Under the pieces are notes generated by a model that was not told where the DNA came from, searched no databases, and worked only from the letters and a program-made list of their open reading frames with translations. Positions 14,584-15,970 of a DNA stretch of 15,970 bases are shown one piece after another. Every line of letters begins with the position of its first letter. The first letter of the stretch is position 1. The stretch lies in assembly GCA_900769035.1 (NCBI GenBank), contig CAAGFD010000295.1:1-15970 (forward strand). The letters are read 5' to 3'. Source of the DNA: Bacteroidales bacterium (GTDB lineage Bacteria; Bacteroidota; Bacteroidia; Bacteroidales; Paludibacteraceae). Both the position numbers and the translations under genes were made by a program.

Positions 14584-15561
14584 TTATATGGATAGAATTT
14601 GAAGTACATTTACCTTTTCATTCTCCACCTCTTTGTTCATCTTAATGGCTTTTGTAAATGGTACATGTACTATTTCATCATTAACAATTCCTATCATGAT
14701 GGATCTTTGTTCATCAAGAAGTGCATCTACTGCCGCTACTCCCATTCTTGATGCCAATATTCTATCATAGGCTGTAGGAGAACCTCCTCGTTGTAAATGT
14801 CCTAAAATAGAGACTCTTATGTCGTAATCAGGATATTGTTGATGTATGCGGTCTGCCATTGCTTGGGCTCCGCCGCCGCCTTCTGCTACTATTACTATGC
14901 TACTATTTTTGGATTTACGGAATCCGTTGGTAATCAATTCGTCTAATTGGGCAACAGAAGTCTCTCGTTCCGGAATTACGGCTGCTTCCGATCCGGATGC
15001 TATGGCAGAATCCAATGCTAAAAATCCGGCGTCTCTGCCCATTACCTCTACAAAAAAGAGTCGCTCGTGTGATGTGGCAGTATCTCGTATTTTGTCTACA
15101 CACTCCATTATGGTGTTGAGTGCCGTGTCGTATCCTATGGTTGAATCCGTTCCCCATAAATCATTGTCTATAGTGCCCGGTATACCTATTATTGGCACAT
15201 TGTACTCTTGGGCAAAGATTCTGGCTCCGGTAAATGTGCCGTCGCCACCTATTACTATCAAGGCGTCGATGCCCTCTTTTACCATCGTGTCGTACGCCCA
15301 TTTCCTACCTTCAGGAGTGCGAAATTCAGTGCATCGTGCCGACTTTAATATCGTGCCTCCGTGTTGGATGATATTACTTACGTTTTGAGTTTGAAACTCT
15401 TCTATCTCTCCGGTTATTAATCCTTTATATCCTCGGTATATTGCTTTTACTTTGATGCCGTTATAGATGGCTGCTCGCGTTACTGCTCGTACTGCCGCAT
15501 TCATACCGGGGGCATCTCCTCCGGATGTTAATACTCCTATGCAATTTAATGAATACTTCAT
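14584..15561 (-). CDS. pfkA: ATP-dependent 6-phosphofructokinase
   Basis: This 325-residue enzyme phosphorylates fructose 6-phosphate to the 1,6-bisphosphate, the committed step of glycolysis. The N-terminal GGDAPGMNAAVR is at 14-25, the ATP/Mg loop GGDGT at 105-109, PGTIDND with catalytic base D132 at 128-134, and MGRDAGF with substrate-binding residues at 174-180. Glycines at the two discriminating positions (G108 after GGD and G129 in PGTIDND, where PPi-dependent enzymes have Asp and Lys) indicate use of ATP rather than pyrophosphate. Length is normal for the bacterial homotetramer. Its ATG lies 4 bp after the ispH stop, so the two are probably one transcript, and it ends at the terminator 14525-14553. 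Confidence 0.97.
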   Translation of the reverse strand: MKYSLNCIGVLTSGGDAPGMNAAVRAVTRAAIYNGIKVKAIYRGYKGLITGEIEEFQTQNVSNIIQHGGTILKSARCTEFRTPEGRKWAYDTMVKEGIDALIVIGGDGTFTGARIFAQEYNVPIIGIPGTIDNDLWGTDSTIGYDTALNTIMECVDKIRDTATSHERLFFVEVMGRDAGFLALDSAIASGSEAAVIPERETSVAQLDELITNGFRKSKNSSIVIVAEGGGGAQAMADRIHQQYPDYDIRVSILGHLQRGGSPTAYDRILASRMGVAAVDALLDEQRSIMIGIVNDEIVHVPFTKAIKMNKEVENEKVNVLQILSI

Positions 15562-15565
15562 TTCT

Positions 15566-15970
15566 TTATTTATTTATTGTTTCTCTTATTTTTTGTGCTA
15601 CTTTTTCCATCAACCATTTCGGTGTTGATGTGGCTCCGCAAATGCCTATGCTTTTTACCCCAATAAACCATGTGTTGTCTATCTCGTCAATATCGGAGAT
15701 GATATGTGTGCGTGGGTTACTTGAAAGGCATTCCGAGTAGAGTATCTTGCCGTTACTGCTCTTTTTACCACTTACAAATATTATCACTTCGTATTTTTTT
15801 GCAAAACTCTTGATGTGCGGGATGCGGTTTGCTACCTGCCTGCATATCGTGTCGTGATATTCAAAGAGTACGCCTGCTGATATACGATGTTGTATCTCTC
15901 TTACTATTGAGTTGAAGTCGGTCAGCGATTTAGTGGTTTGAGAAAATAATAGTATAGGTCTTTTGAAATC
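15566..15970 (-). CDS. ispH: 4-hydroxy-3-methylbut-2-enyl diphosphate reductase, N-terminus outside window
   Basis: This is the C-terminal 134 residues of the [4Fe-4S] enzyme (LytB) that makes IPP and DMAPP in the last step of the MEP isoprenoid pathway. The frame is open from the window edge, so the gene starts to the right of it; the GTG at 15787 is internal. Visible motifs are SQTTKSL (10-16 of the visible part), HDTICRQ with the cluster-ligating cysteine at visible position 43, SGKKSSNG for diphosphate binding, and GATSTPKW near the end. The stop is followed after 4 bp by pfkA. The first two cluster cysteines are not in the window. Confidence 0.95.
   Translation of the reverse strand, partial: DFKRPILLFSQTTKSLTDFNSIVREIQHRISAGVLFEYHDTICRQVANRIPHIKSFAKKYEVIIFVSGKKSSNGKILYSECLSSNPRTHIISDIDEIDNTWFIGVKSIGICGATSTPKWLMEKVAQKIRETINK

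Noticed and set aside
14846..15388. 180-codon open frame on the plus strand opposite pfkA
   Set aside because: It lies wholly antisense to a well-supported pfkA, has no family motifs, and its composition is that of a mirrored coding frame.

Overview
The window looks like chromosomal DNA of a Bacteroidales (Bacteroidota) bacterium. It is fairly AT-rich, several intergenic regions carry the Bacteroides-type promoter (-33 TTG-like box and -7 box TAnnTTTG), and the protein set fits: a DPE2-like 4-alpha-glucanotransferase with two starch-binding modules, a nitroarsenical-type ars cluster, and pfkA next to ispH. I cannot name the genus. No rRNA, tRNA, insertion sequence or CRISPR array was found.

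Region 1 (1-6390, + strand) is the 3' end of a surface-polysaccharide (capsule or O-antigen type) cluster. In order it holds the end of a GT-B glycosyltransferase, a Wzy-like polymerase, two GT-A family 2 glycosyltransferases, a two-domain protein (nucleotidyltransferase-like plus thymidylate-kinase-like P-loop domain), and an acyltransferase-3 membrane protein. Genes abut or overlap and read as one operon. Just after the acyltransferase stop, 6325-6390 encodes a second, synonymously diverged copy of the last 21 codons and stop of the two-domain gene. This looks like a recombination scar showing that the last cassette was swapped in.

Region 2 (6391-6798) has no recognisable gene. It holds a 32-bp tandem repeat, a good Bacteroides-type promoter facing right, about 150 bp of non-coding sequence and a strong bidirectional hairpin. 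Together these could make a small RNA of roughly 185 nt.

Region 3 (6799-12534, - strand) holds malQ with its own promoter and, upstream of it, a five-gene arsenic-type operon: arsR, a CxxC lipoprotein (ArsF family), a CcdA/DsbD-like membrane protein with exactly two cysteines (ArsG family), a small CxxC thioredoxin, and an ArsP-family permease. The cysteine pattern suggests a three-part electron relay from cytosol to envelope feeding a detoxification or efflux function. The operon promoter lies inside a palindromic operator, and its -7 box is exactly the spacer of the palindrome.

Region 4 (12535-15970) is housekeeping metabolism: a long-chain acyl-CoA synthetase (+), a shared bidirectional terminator, ATP-type pfkA (-) and the C-terminal part of ispH (-), which lies 4 bp upstream of pfkA and is probably cotranscribed with it.
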